64,000 nt of DNA, taken from the NCBI RefSeq assembly GCF_003268635.1, contig NZ_CP029639.1, forward strand, positions 246,001-310,000, given 5' to 3'. This stretch comes from Paenibacillus sp. DCT19. Its GTDB lineage: Bacteria; Bacillota; Bacilli; Paenibacillales; Paenibacillaceae. The position numbers and the translations under genes were made by a program. Positions 37,955-51,800 of the stretch are shown one piece after another; within the stretch, counting starts at the first letter, position 1, and each line of letters starts with the position of its first letter. The notes beneath the pieces are model-generated. The model had not been told where the DNA came from, searched no databases, and was given only the letters and a program-made list of their open reading frames with translations.

Positions 37955-40900
37955 AATTGAGACCTCAATGGAACAAAAGAGAGAACTACTCAAAGCGCTT
38001 TTGCAAAAGAAAGGTGAGAAGAAGTACTTCCCACTTTCATATACACAGCAGCGACTCTGGTTCATACATCAGTTCGATCCAGTGAATGTCGGTTATAACA
38101 TTTCATTAAACTGGCGTATTCGTGGTTCATTGGATTGGCAAGTGCTTGAGCGGTGTTTTCAGGTGATTGTGGATCGTCATGATTCACTCCGCGCTACGTT
38201 TCACAATATGAATGGTCAAGTTGTTCAATCAATTCAGCCTCAGCTGCAGTTCAAGCTGGAACGGTTATCCCTGGATAAGGAACAAGAGGTTGAACAGGCG
38301 ATTGTGGAGCGTGTGGAGCAGGAGAAGAATCGTGTCTTTGATCTTGGAAAAGGTCCGTTGTTCAGGGCTGCTGTTCTCCCGGTTGACGAGAATGATCATG
38401 TACTGCTCGTCAATATGCATCACATTATATCTGATGGCTGGTCGATCCGTCTGCTGTCCGAGGAGTTAACAACACTGTACTCCACGATGGTGAAGGGAAG
38501 CTCGTACACACTTGCACCGCTCGATATCAAATACAGTGATTATGTGGTGTGGCAACGAGACTGGCTACAGAGTGAGCAGGCAAGTGAACAGATGAAGTTC
38601 TGGAAGGAGCGGCTGGACGGTGTACAGATGCTGCAGCTTCCAACTGACTTCCCCCGGCCTTCTGTACAGACGTATCGGGGAGATCATGCTAGATTTAGCC
38701 TGTCATCTACACTGGAGAAGTCTCTCCAGCAATACAGTCGTGAGCATAAAGTGACACTTTACATGATCTTTCTATCTGCGTTCAAAACCCTAATGTACCG
38801 TTACAGCCAGCAGGAGGACATTGCTGTAGGTACACCTATTGCCAATCGGGTACGACAGGAAGTCACACCTCTCATTGGATCGTTTGTGAATACACTTGTG
38901 ATGCGAACTTCGCTTCAGGGAAATACAAGTTTTGCTGAAGTGGTGCAGAAGGTTAAGAACGAGGCAATGTTAGCATACAAAAATCAGGATCTACCGTTCG
39001 AGAAGCTGGTCGAGGAGCTTCAGCCCGATCGAGATCCGGGTGTGTCGCCACTATTTCAAGTGTTGTTCACGATGGAAGAGAACGATGATGTCACTCTACA
39101 GTTGGACACGCTTGAGATGGGAGCAATAGAGGTGGATTGGAGAACATCTTTGTTCGACCTGTCGCTGACGATGGAGCAGAATCACGACGGACTTCGTGGC
39201 TTATTCGAATATAATACCGACCTGTTTCACGAAGAAACGGTGGCTCGCATGGTAGGTCATTTCCAGCGGCTTCTTGAACAGGCCATGGCTAATCCAGAGC
39301 AGACTTTGGATCAATTTGAGCTATTGTCTGCCCCAGAACGCCACCAACTACTGGTCGATTGGAATGAGACGGATCAAGCCTATGATTGGAGCTGTCTTGT
39401 ACATCAGCTGGTAGAAGAGCAAGCAGCTAGAGCGCCCGAAGCACTCGCTGCAACGGACAAGGATCGGCAGATCACGTATGGTGAGCTGAACGAACGGGCG
39501 AATGTCTTGGCGCATACTCTCCGTAAGCGGGGAGCGCATCCGGGGAGTTATGTGGGAGTCTGCACGGAGCGTTCTGTTGACTGGTTGGTTGGCATGCTTG
39601 GCGTGTTCAAATCAGGAGCCTGCTATGTGCCGCTCGACCCGACCTATCCAGAGGAACGACTGGCTTGTATGATGGCGGATGCCAATGTCCCGCTGTTGGT
39701 GACCCATTCGCAAGTGCTGAACCGGTTGACTATAGAGCCATCGGTAGAGGTACTCTGTTTGGATCGGGAATCGGATTGGGAAACGTGGGATAGCGGCGAG
39801 AATCTTGAGAGCAGTAAAAACAGTGATTACAGTGAGTACAGAGCTAATCCAGAGCCATGGTCAACTGCGCAAGATCCAGCCTATGTGATCTATACATCGG
39901 GTTCTACAGGACAGCCTAAGGGCGCAATCCTTCGTCATCAAGGCTTGCTGAATGTTGTTTTGTGGCACCAGGGTCGGTTTGGGACAAGCCCGGCAGACCG
40001 CGGCGCTCAGATCGCGCGGATGGGCTTTGACGCTTCCTTGCTGGAAACTTGGCCGTTGCTCTGCTCCGGAGGCAGTGTGCACCTGATGGAGCAAGAGATT
40101 GTGCTGAACCCGGAGGGATTGCAACACTGGTTGCTGGATCACCAGATCACACTGAGCTGCTTCCTGCCTCCAGTGGTCGCAGAGCAACTGCTGCCGCTTA
40201 CCTGGCCGCAGGATGGGGCATTGCGAGCACTGCTCGCAGGTGGTGAACGATTGCAAATGCGTCCACCCGCGCATCTCACCTTTGATTACGTGAACATCTA
40301 TGGACCAACGGAGTGTACGATTCTCAGTACTGTTTCTACGGTGGAGGCAGAGGATGGCAGCTTTACCCCTCCATCGATTGGCGGTGCGCTCCCGAATACA
40401 CAGTTGTATGTGTTAGATGCTTACCAGAATCCAGTACCTCGGGGTGTGCCCGGTGAGCTGTACATTGGTGGGGTTGGGGTCGCTATTGGGTACTTGAACC
40501 GGGAGGAGCTGAATGCCGAGAAGTTTGTGGCACATCCGTTCCGATCAGGAGAGCGCTTGTATCGAACCGGAGACTTGGTGAAATACAACGCGGATGCCAC
40601 CTTGAGCTACATTGGTCGTGCGGATCATCAGGTGAAGATCCGGGGATTCCGCATCGAATTGGGTGAGATCGAGTCGGTTTTAGTGGGTCATCCAGCTGTA
40701 CATAGCGTCATTGTGCAGGCACGGGAGATTGGTGAAACAGGGATGCAACTGGTTGCTTACATTGCAACTCAGCCGGAGTCCTCCCGTGGCAAAGCCACTG
40801 TCGTACTGGTCAACGAGCTACGTGAATATATGAAGCCGAAGCTGCCACAATTCATGTTGCCTGCGGCATGGGTCGTATTGGATCGATTCCCTGTAACACC

Positions 40901-43900
40901 AAACGGCAAGGTGGATCGTAAAGCCCTGCCCGAACCAACGCCGAGTGAGCTGTATGGCGCACAGGACTATGTGGCTCCGCGACATCCGGTGGAAGAGATG
41001 CTGGCGGGAATCTGGTCAGACGTGCTGGGGTTACAGCGGATTGGTGCGCATGATCATTTCTTTGAGCTTGGGGGTCATTCCCTTCTAGCCACACAGATTG
41101 TATCTCGGGTGAAGAAGCTGTTTGGCATCGAGTACCCACTTGCCCAAGTCTTTCAACGCCCGGTGCTTTCGCAGATGGCGAAGTCCATTCGTGAGATTCA
41201 GGAAATTCAGGAAGAACGAATTGCCCCTGAAGAGATTGTTAGGACTTCTCGGGAGCAGGAATTGCCATTGTCCTATGCACAGCAACGGATGTGGTTCTTT
41301 GAACAGATGTACCCAGGCAATCGCAGTTATCATATTCCTTCCCTTTGGCGAATTCATGGGCAGTTGCGGCCAGATCTGCTTGAGAATAGCTTAGCGAAAT
41401 TGATACAGCGGCATGAGTCGCTCCGTACCTGCTTTTTATCTGGATCAAACGGAGATCCGGTGCAGCACATTTTACCGACGTTACCTTCTGTGTTTACTTA
41501 TCTGGATTGGCAGGGTCATTCTAATCCGCTTGAACAGGCGCTTCACAGGATTGATGAAGATCGCGATCAAGCCTTTTCACTGCAGGAAGGCCCACTTCTG
41601 GGCGCATTGTTAATTCAGATTGCACCGCAAGAATATCTGTTTAGTGTGACGATGCATCATATTATATCGGATGGCTGGTCTATGAGTATTTTTGCCCGGG
41701 AATTGGGTGAATTGTATTCCGCTTTGGATGGTTCAGCTGTCATTGCTGATGAAATTGACGAAACTGGTGTATCTGCTGGATTGGATGGATCTACTGGATT
41801 GAGAAATGTAGCAGAACGGGTATTGCCAGAGCTACCTATTCATTATGCTGACTTCGCGGTGTGGCAACGAAAGTGGATTGCGGATGGAATATTGGAACAA
41901 CAGATGCAGTACTGGAGGCAGCAATTACTGGGGGTATCGGTACTGCAGTTGCCGACGGATTACCCGCGTCCTGCTGTTCAGACATTTGATGGAGCTGCGG
42001 TACGTTTCACGCTAGCGCCTTCTCTACTCCAATCCTTGCAGCAGCTAAGCCGCCGTGAAGGAGTAACGTTATACATGCTGTTGCTGTCTGCGTGGAATGT
42101 GCTCTTATACCGTTATAGTCAGCAAGAGGATATTACGGTAGGTACACCGATTGCGAACCGGAACCAAGAAGCAACCGAGGGGCTGATCGGTTTCTTTGCG
42201 AATACACTCGTGATGCGCGCACACCTGTCGGATGATTTACATTTTCGAGAGTTGTTGTCCCAGGTGAAGGAAATGGCACTGGGTGCCTACATGCATCAAG
42301 ATGTGCCGTTTGAGAAGCTCGTAAGCGAACTCCAGCCTGATCGTGAACCGAGCTACACTCCGCTGTTTCAAGTGTTTTTTGCATTACAGAATGCACCTGG
42401 AGATGATATTCGACTTCCGAACATAAAGGTGACTTCAGTAGAGCAGGCAAGCACAACTGCATTATTCGACCTGTCTCTGATTATGGAGGAAAGCGGCGAA
42501 GGTATATCGGGAGAATTGATATACAATACAGGATTGTTCGATCAGCAAAGCATCCAGCGGATGGTAGGGCATCTACACATTTTACTGGAAGGTATCTCAA
42601 GTGCGCCGGAACAGGTTATTAGCCATTTACCTTTGTTATCCAAGGAAGAAGAGAATCTTCTGTTAGTGGAATGGAATCGCACTGAGGGGGATTATTCCCT
42701 TGAGCAATGTGTACATGAACTATTCGAGATGCATGCGGCAAGTGCACCTAATCAACTGGCAGTAGCTTACTTGAATGAGCAGTTAAGTTATGGAGAGATG
42801 AACCGTAAAGCGAATCAACTGGCTCATGAGCTTCGCAGACGAGGCGTTGTTCCTGGTACCAATGTAGGTGTGTACATCGATCGTTCTCCTGAATGGCTGA
42901 CTGCGATGGTTGCTGTATTTAAGTCCGGAGGATGTTACGTTCCACTCGATCCGAGTTATCCCGAAGGAAGACTGGAATATATGATGCAGGATGCTCGTGT
43001 TCCACTACTGATTACACAGTCTGTTCTGATGGATCGTTTGCAATGGACGGCAGAAACGATCTGTATTGATCAGGAGGAAACGTGGCTCAGGAGTGGTAAT
43101 GACAACAATCCTTCGATAACGGCAACGCCGGACGATGCAGCCTATATCATCTACACATCAGGCTCGACGGGTCTGCCCAAAGGTGTTGTGCTCAAGCATC
43201 GCGGTCTCCTCAACGTTGCACGTTGGCATCACGAGCGGTATAACGTAACCCCACGTGATCGCGCTGCACAAGCTGCACGGATGGGCTTCGATGCCTCGAT
43301 TCTAGAGGTGTGGCCATTCCTAAGTGCTGGGGCGAGTATTCATATTTGGGAGCAGGATATCGTTGCGGATGCAGAGGCGATTCGAGAGCGGATTAACGCC
43401 GAAGGTATTACCCGTTGCTTCTTATCTCCTATTATTGCAGAACAGCTCTTGGATCAACGCTGGCCGTCCGATGGATCACTGCGCACAATGATGACTGGTG
43501 GAGATCGGCTTCAGGTTCAACCGCCAGCTGGTTTGCCTTTTGAATATACGAACCATTATGGTCCAACAGAATATACCATTCTCTGTACAGCAGGAACGGT
43601 AGCCCCGAAGAAGGCAGATACGCTGAATGTGGCTCCTTCCATCGGGAGTGTTCTGCCCAATACCGAGTTATACGTGCTGGATCGTCAGCGTAATCTGGTA
43701 CCGGTTGGTGTACCGGGTGAATTGTATATCGGTGGTGTAGGACTGGCTGTTGGTTATCTTAACCGCGAAGAGCTAACAGCTGAGGCATTCATTCCACATC
43801 CGTTCAAGGCTGGAGAGCGTCTGTATCGAACGGGGGATCTGGTTCGTTATCGAACAGATGCTACATTGGAATTTGTTGGACGAGCAGATCATCAGGTGAA

Positions 43901-45895
43901 GCTTCGTGGCTTCCGAATTGAACTGGGTGAGGTTGAGTCCGTGTTGGCAGGGCATCCAGCCGTGAATTCTGCCATCGTTCAGGTAAGAGAGACTGCAGGT
44001 ACAGGCAGACAATTGGTCGCTTATTTTACATTACAGGGTGAGCAGGAGCAGATGGTGTCAGAGCTTCGGAGCTATATGAAGCAAAAGCTGCCACAGTATA
44101 TGATCCCAGCCGCTTGGGTTCATCTTGATGAGTTGCCTCTTACACCGAATGGAAAGGTAGACCGCAAAGCATTACCTGAACCGAATACACAAGAGAATGA
44201 CAATAAGGAGAATCATGTAACGCCTCGTACACCTGTTGAAGAAGTGCTGTGTGAGATCTGGAGTGAGGTTCTGGGGTTACACAGATCGGTGTGGCAGATA
44301 ATTTCTTCGAGCTAGGCGGCGACTCTATTGTCAGTATCCAGATGATTTTCAAAGCGAATGAGCGTGGCATTGCTCTCAAAAATCAACAGGTCTTCCTCTA
44401 TCCTACCATCGCCGAACTTGCTGTTCGGGCTGGAGAGGTACGGAGCTTAAATGAAGATCAGGGATCGGTGACTGGTACAGCGCCGCTAACTCCGATCCAG
44501 GAATGGTTTTTTGCACAACAACATGCGAGCCCGAATCACTGGAATCAGTCCGTAGTGATCAAGGTAGGAGAGCCACTGCAGCTGGATATCCTGCACCAGT
44601 CGCTAGAGCTGCTGGAGTCTCATCACGATGCATTGCGTATGACGTTTAGCCTGGACAACCAACAACAAGCATGGACGCAGACCTGTCGTGACTCAGGTAC
44701 CGAGGTACAACTTACGATTCGTGATTTATCTCATGTACAGGATGCGGATATCCAAGCGACAGTAACGTCTGAATTGAATCAGATTCAGTCCAGTTTGGAT
44801 ATTGAAGCAGGCCCATTGTGGCATTCCCTTTACATGCGTATGGGTTCCACACGGCCAGATCTACTGGCAATCGTAATTCACCATCTGGTCGTGGACAGTG
44901 TATCGTGGCGAATTGTAATGGAGGATCTGGAGAATATCTACATGAAGCTGGCGTCCCAGCAGAAAGTTCGTCTTCCGTTAAAAACGACGTCGTACCTGAA
45001 ATGGTCAGAGCGACTGGCTGACTATGCAAGCCATAACATTCCCGAACAAGTTGAGCAGTACTGGACACATGTCAGTGAGCAGATTAAATGGCATGAATTC
45101 CAGCTTAAATTAGACGATGCACAAGGTAGCAATCAGGTAGTAGATACGGCAGTTGTCCTCAGAACGTTGAAGGTGGAGCCAACGACTGTATTGCGAGAGG
45201 AAGTTACTCGGCAGTTGCATGTTCAGGTTAATGAGGTCTTATTTGCTGCTTTTGCCAGCACGTTAGCGAATTGGAGTGCAAGCGACCATGTATGGATTCA
45301 TCTTGAAGGGCATGGCCGTGAAGAGATCGCTGAGGATCTGAACCTGAACCGTACGATTGGATGGTTTACCAGTATGTATCCTGTGTACGTCAATCTCAGT
45401 GGTGTTCATCAAGTAGACGGACTGATCAAGCATGTTCAGGAGCAGCTTCTCCGTATTCCGAACAAAGGCATGGATTATGGCATTTTGCGCTATTTGAAGC
45501 ACCATCCCGTGTTAACTCAGAATGCTGTAGCACCCATAGCCAGCTTTAATTATCTGGGTCAATACCAGACGTCCGGTAAATATTCCGGATTTGAGGAAAC
45601 GGAAGAGTATACGAGCCTTGACTGGGGTTCAGATAATGAACGAGGTCATCTGATTGATGTGGTGTGCTGGATTTCAGGTGGAGAACTTCATTTGAAATGG
45701 ATGTATAGCAGCCGTCAATTTTCACAGAGTAGCGTGGAAAGAGCAGCAGATTATTTTAATGAAGTGATCCAAGAGGCTGTGGCACTAGTCCAACATACTG
45801 GAATGGTCAATAAGCTGTCCCAAGTGCTCCAAGATAACCAATTATCCGAATTCGAACTGGAGAGTATTGCAAACGAACTAGAGGAGGAGTACTGA
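37947..45895 (+). CDS. NRPS subunit B: C3 - A3 - T3 - C4 - A4 - T4 - E (frameshifted in this sequence)
   Basis: Two modules ending in an epimerisation domain. C3 HHIISDGWS at residue 158; A3 pocket DALFLGIIL; T3 Ser ~1045; C4 HHIISDGWS at 1237, with an extra Asp/Gly-rich loop before ELPIHYADFAVWQ; A4 pocket DALFMGHIL; T4 LGGDS, the variant seen before E domains; E with LTPIQEWFF, HHLVVDSVSW and EGHGREE, NRTIGWFTSMYPV. Module 4 therefore delivers a D-residue. The frame breaks at about 44280-44290, between LGLHR and VADNFFELGGDS; one missing base (expected AGAATC, read AGATC) rejoins the frames. A3-T3 is nearly identical to A5-T5 of subunit C. TTG start behind GAGGAGGA. The A3, A4, A5 and A6 pockets resemble the Leu code DAWFLGNVV only in part; residue type hydrophobic, unassigned. 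Confidence 0.9.
39335..41180 (+). repeat. Direct repeat copy 1: A3-T3 segment
   Basis: About 1.85 kb, starting near CTGGTCGATTGGAATGAGAC and ending near CTTTCGCAGATGGCGAAG, is almost identical in DNA to 47241-49085. It includes an odd acidic insert (SGENLESSKNSDYSEYR) before the ATP-binding motif that A4, A6 and A7 lack. This marks a recent duplication or gene conversion of a whole A-T unit. Confidence 0.93.
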
Positions 45896-45897
45896 CC

Positions 45898-48800
45898 GTG
45901 AAGAACAAAGATGTTGTCGATATCTATCCTCTGTCGCCGATCCAACAGGGAATGCTGTTCCATTCCCTGTACGATCAGGGTATACAGGCTAACGATACGT
46001 ACCTTACTCAGATCAATCTTGAAGTGGAGGGTTCGCTGAACCCGGACAAGATGGAGGAAGCTTGGAACATTTTGATTGAGCGGCACTCCGTTTTTAGAAC
46101 CCGATTTCTCTGGAATAGCACAGCAGAACCTTTGCAGGCTGTATATCGTCAAGCACGGATTACACTTGAACGGCATGATTGGCAAGCGCTTGAAACCTCA
46201 GACAGAGAAGCTGCTCTGGCACGTTTTCTTACCGAGGATCAGGAGCGGGGCATTGATCTAAAAAAGGTTCCTTTAATGCGTGTATCCCTAATTCAGTGGG
46301 AAGATGAGCGCTACAATATGGTGTGGATGTGCCACCATCTGTTGTTTGACGGATGGAGCTTCTCGGTTGTACAGGCAGAGTTGCTTCATATATATCAATC
46401 GTTGGTACGTGGGCAACACATGCAGTTACCCGAGGTGCGTCCTTATAGAGACTTCATTCATTGGCTTCGAAATCAGGATGCTGGGGCGGCTGAAACGTTC
46501 TGGAAACAGGAGTTACGGGGCTTTGATTCACCAACTCAGCTCGGAATGAACCTTGGCGGAAGTGCAGAAGAAGGGACTTCATCAGCTCAGCATGATCTAA
46601 TCATTCCGGAGGAGTACACTACTGCGATCAAAAAACTAGCTACTGAGAGCCGTATCACTGTGAACACCGTGCTTCAAGGTGCCTGGGCTCTTATGTTAAG
46701 CCGGTACAGCCAGGAATCGGACGTGCTGTTCGGTGTAACTAGCTCAGGACGTGGAGCAGAGCTTGAAGGCGCTGAGCATATGGTAGGTCTCTTCATCAAT
46801 ACGTTACCATTACGTATCCAAGTGGATGGGGAGCAGGTTGTCCGTGATTGGCTCCAGTCTGTCCATCGCAGACAGTCGACTATTAGACAGTATGAGCACA
46901 CCTCTCTCGTAGATATTCGTAACTGGAGCGAGGTGCCAAAGGATCAACCGTTATTCGAGACATTGTTTGTTTTTGAGAATTATCCTACACCGATTGACGA
47001 CCAGCCAGGAGAGGAATTGGTAAGGATTACGGAAATCAAGGCTGCGGAGAAAACGAACTTCCCGATCACCGTATCTCTCTCACCTGCAGAATCGGAGTTA
47101 CATATGAAGGTGATGTATAAAAGCGACCGATTTAATGCCGAATGGATCGAGCGTTTATCCGGTCATTTCATGGAACTGCTGCGCCAAATGGCGGCAACGC
47201 CGGATCGTTCACTTGCTCAGTTAGGTATGGTGACCGCTCCAGAGCGCCAGCAATTGCTGGTCGATTGGAATGAGACGGATCGAGCCTATGATTGGAGCTG
47301 CCTTGTACACCAGCTGGTAGAAGAGCAAGCGGCTAGAGCGCCCGAAGCACTCGCTGCAACGGACAAGGATCGTCAGATCACATATGGTGAGCTGAATGAA
47401 CGAGCGAACATCTTGGCGCATACTCTCCGTAAGCGGGGAGCGCGTCCGGGGAGTTATGTGGGAGTCTGCACGGAGCGTTCTGTTGACTGGTTGGTTGGCA
47501 TGCTTGGCGTGTTCAAATCAGGAGCCTGCTATGTGCCGCTCGACCCGACCTATCCAGAGGAACGACTGGCTTATATGATGGCGGATGCCAATGTCCCGCT
47601 GTTGGTGACCCATTCGCAAGTGCTGAACCGGTTGACTATAGAGCCATCAGTTGAGGTGCTCTGTTTGGATCGGGAATCGCATTGGGGAACGTGGGATAGC
47701 GGCGAGAATCTTGAGAGCAGTAAAAACAGTGATTACAGTGAGTACAGAGCTAATCCAGAGCCATGGGCAACTGCGCAAGATCCGGCCTATGTGATCTATA
47801 CATCGGGTTCTACAGGACAACCCAAGGGGGCAATCCTTCGTCATCAAGGCTTGCTGAATGTTGTTTTGTGGCACCAAGGTCGGTTTGGGACAAGCCCGGC
47901 AGACCGCGGCGCTCAGATCGCTCGGATGGGCTTCGATGCTTCCTTGCTTGAGACCTGGCCGTTGCTCTGCTCGGGGGGAGTGTGCACCTGATGGAACAAG
48001 AGATCGTGCTGAACCCGGAGGGATTGCAACACTGGTTGCTAGAGCAGCAGATTACCTTGAGCTGCTTCCTGCCCCCTGTGGTCGCAGAGCAACTATTGCC
48101 GCTCACCTGGCCGCAGAATGGTTCATTGCGAGCACTGCTCGCAGGGGGTGAACGATTGCAAATGCGTCCACCCGCGCATCTCACCTTTGATTACGTGAAC
48201 ATCTATGGACCAACGGAGTGTACGATTCTCAGTACTGTTTCTACGGTGGAGGCAGAGGATGGCAGCTTTACCCCTCCATCGATTGGCGGTGCGCTCCCGA
48301 ATACACAGTTGTATGTGTTAGATGCTTACAAGAATCCAGTACCTCGGGGTGTACCCGGTGAGCTGTACATTGGCGGGGTTGGGGTCGCTATTGGGTACTT
48401 GAATCGGGAGGAATTGAATGCCGAGAAGTTCGTGGCTCATCCGTTTCGTTCAGGGGAGCGGTTGTATCGAACGGGTGACTTGGTGAAATACAACGCGGAT
48501 GCCACCTTAAGCTACATTGGTCGTGCGGATCATCAGGTGAAAATCCGGGGATTCCGCATCGAATTGGGTGAAATCGAGTCGGTTTTAGTGGGTCATCCAG
48601 CTGTACATAGCGTCATTGTGCAGGCACGGGAGATCGGCGAAACAGGGAAGCAACTGGTAGCTTATATTGCAACTCAGCCAGAGGCCTCCCGTGGGAAAAC
48701 CAATGCGGTACTCGTCAACGAGCTACGTGAATATATGAAGCCGAAGCTGCCACAATTCATGTTGCCTGCGGCATGGGTGGTACTGGATCACTTCCCTGTA

Positions 48801-51800
48801 ACGCCAAACGGCAAGGTAGATCGTAAAGCCCTGCCTGAACCAACGCCGAGTGAGCTATATGGCGCACAGGACTATGTGGCTCCGCGCCATCCGGTGGAAG
48901 AGATGCTGGCGGGAATCTGGTCGGACGTGCTGGGGTTACAGCGGATTGGTGCGCATGATCATTTCTTTGAGCTTGGGGTCACTCGCTCTTAGCCACCCAG
49001 ATTGTATCCCGAGTGAAGAAGCTGTTTGGCATTGAGTATCCACTTGCTCAAGTCTTCCAACGTCCGGTGCTTTCGCAGATGGCGAAGCGGATTCAGGAAC
49101 TTCGCAGTACCGAAGGTAGGCAGGATGTTGCTGCGACATCCAGTATGGTGGGTGTCACACGTGAACAGAATGTACCGTTATCCTTTGCACAACAGCGGAT
49201 GTGGTTCTTCGAGCAAATGTATCCAGGGAACCGAAATTATCATATCCCTTCCCTCTGGCGTCTGAATGGTTCTGTTCAACGGGAGGTGTTGGAGCGCAGC
49301 ATCCATGATCTGATCCAAAGGCATGAGTCACTACGAACCCACTTCCTTGCGGGAGAGGGAAACGAACCGTTACAGGTAGTGCAGCCTGAGATTCCGTCTG
49401 TACTAACCTATATGGATCTGCAAAATCACCCAGATGCACTCCAACAAGCAATGAATTGGATTACAGATGAAGGAGATCGGGAGTTCTCGCTGCGTCAGGG
49501 GCCGTTGCTGCGTGCAGCCTTAATTCAGTTAGCGCCTCAAGAGTACGTGCTGGGGGTGACTATGCACCATATCATCTCTGATGGATGGTCTATGGGAGTC
49601 TTTATCCGTGAGTTGAGTGCATTATACACAGCTCATTTGCTCGGAGAGGCTACGCCTCTTGCAGAACTTCCGATTCAATATGCAGACTATGCGATCTGGC
49701 AGCGGAAGTGGCTTGGTGAAGGCGTGATGGATCGCCAACTGGACTATTGGAGGCATCAGCTACAGGATGTGTCCGTTCTCCAATTGCCAACGGATTATCC
49801 ACGTCCGGCTGCTCAGACATTTGAAGGGGCGACGGAACGATTCCATATTGCAGAGCCCCTTCTGGCTGAACTAAAGAAGCTGAGTCGCCGTGAAGGCACG
49901 ACATTGTATATGACACTTTTATCTGCATGGAAGATTCTACTGCACCGGTATACCCAACAGGAGGATATTGCCGTGGGTACGCCGATTGCCAACCGGAATC
50001 AGGAGGAGACCGAAGGGTTGATTGGCTTCTTTGCCAATACACTTGTACTCCGATCTCAATTTGCAGGGAACATGAGCTTCCGCCAATTGCTAACCCAAGT
50101 GAAGGAAACGGCGCTACAGGCTTATATGCATCAGGATGTTCCTTTTGAGAAGCTTGTTGAAGAATTACAGCCTGATCGAGATACCGGTCATACACCATTG
50201 TTTCAAGTGCTCTTTACTTTGCAAAATACACCTGCAGATGAATTCAGTATTCCTGATGTTCATGTACATTCCATTGAGCTTCAGGGCAATACAGCACTGT
50301 TTGATCTTTCTCTTATTATGGAGGAGAAGGAGCAAGGGCTGGGTGGTGACCTGATCTATAATACGGCTTTGTTTGCTGGTGCAGGAATGAAGCGACTCGT
50401 ACAGCATTTTCACATTTTGTTAGAAGGAATTGTGGCGAATCCTGATCAAGCAATGAATGAGCTTATTCTTCTATCCTCGGAAGAACAGCATCAGCTTATT
50501 GTGGAATGGAATCAGAACCAACGTGATTATTCCTGGGAACGTTGCGTTCACGAACTGTTTGAAGCACAAGCCGCTACAGCACCTGACGCGCTTGCCATAT
50601 CTGACGGAGACGAGCAGCTACGTTATGGGGAATTAAATCACAAGGCGAATCAACTCGCTCATGAGCTGCGGAACAGAGGAGCTAGACGGGGAATGAATGT
50701 CGGCGTTTGCATGGAACGTTCTGCAGACTGGCTAATTGCCATGATCGCTGTATTCAAATCAGGTGCATGCTATGTACCGCTGGATCCAACCTATCCAGAG
50801 GATCGTCTTCGTTTCATCATGGAGGATGCCCAGGTAGGAATACTGATTACAGGAACGACCCTTATGGATCAGCCTTCGGCAACTGTAGCTGAGGTTATCT
50901 ACGTAGATCAAAGTGAGACATGGATGCAAGGCAATCACGGAAATCCTGTGCCAGCATCCACTGCCGACGATATCGCTTATATCATCTATACATCCGGTTC
51001 AACGGGCAAACCGAAGGGAGCTATGTTGAAGCACAAAGGGTTGCTTAATGTGATCTTCTGGCATCACGAACGCTTCGGTATTACACCTTCGGATCGAAGT
51101 GCGCAGGTTTCACGGATGGGCTTCGATGCTTCGTTGCTGGAAGTGTGGCCGTTCCTGACCGCTGGTGCGAGTGTTCATCTGATGGAGCAGGAAGTGGTTA
51201 TGGATGCACAAGTATTACAGCAGTGGTTCCTGTCCCAAGGCATCACGATAGGTTGTTTTTTGCCACCTGTTATTGCCGAGCAATTGCTTGATTTAACGTG
51301 GCCTCAGGACGGTGTATTCAGATCTATTATGGTTGGTGGGGATCGTCTTCAGCTTCGTCCACCTGCGGATCTTCCGTTTGAATATATCAATATCTACGGG
51401 CCAACCGAGTGTACGATCTTTAGTACAGAAGGACGTGTGGCTAGTCGTGAGACCAATAATCAAGCTCCATCCATTGGGTGGGGATTGCCGAATATCACGT
51501 TATATGTGTTAGATCCGCAGCTTCATCCGGTTCCGATTGGTGTTCCTGGAGAATTGTACATTGGTGGAGTTGGCGTTGCTGCTGGTTATCTGAATCGTGA
51601 GGAATTAACGGCCGAGAAGTTTATTCCACATCCATTCCAGGTTGGAGAAAAGCTGTACCGCACAGGGGATTTGGTGAAATTGAATGAGGATGCTTCCCTT
51701 GAATTTGTCAGCCGGGTAGATCATCAGGTTCAGCTTCGAGGGTTCCGGATAGAGCTTGGGGAGATTGAGTCCGTGATATCAAGCCATTCATCCGTGCAGG

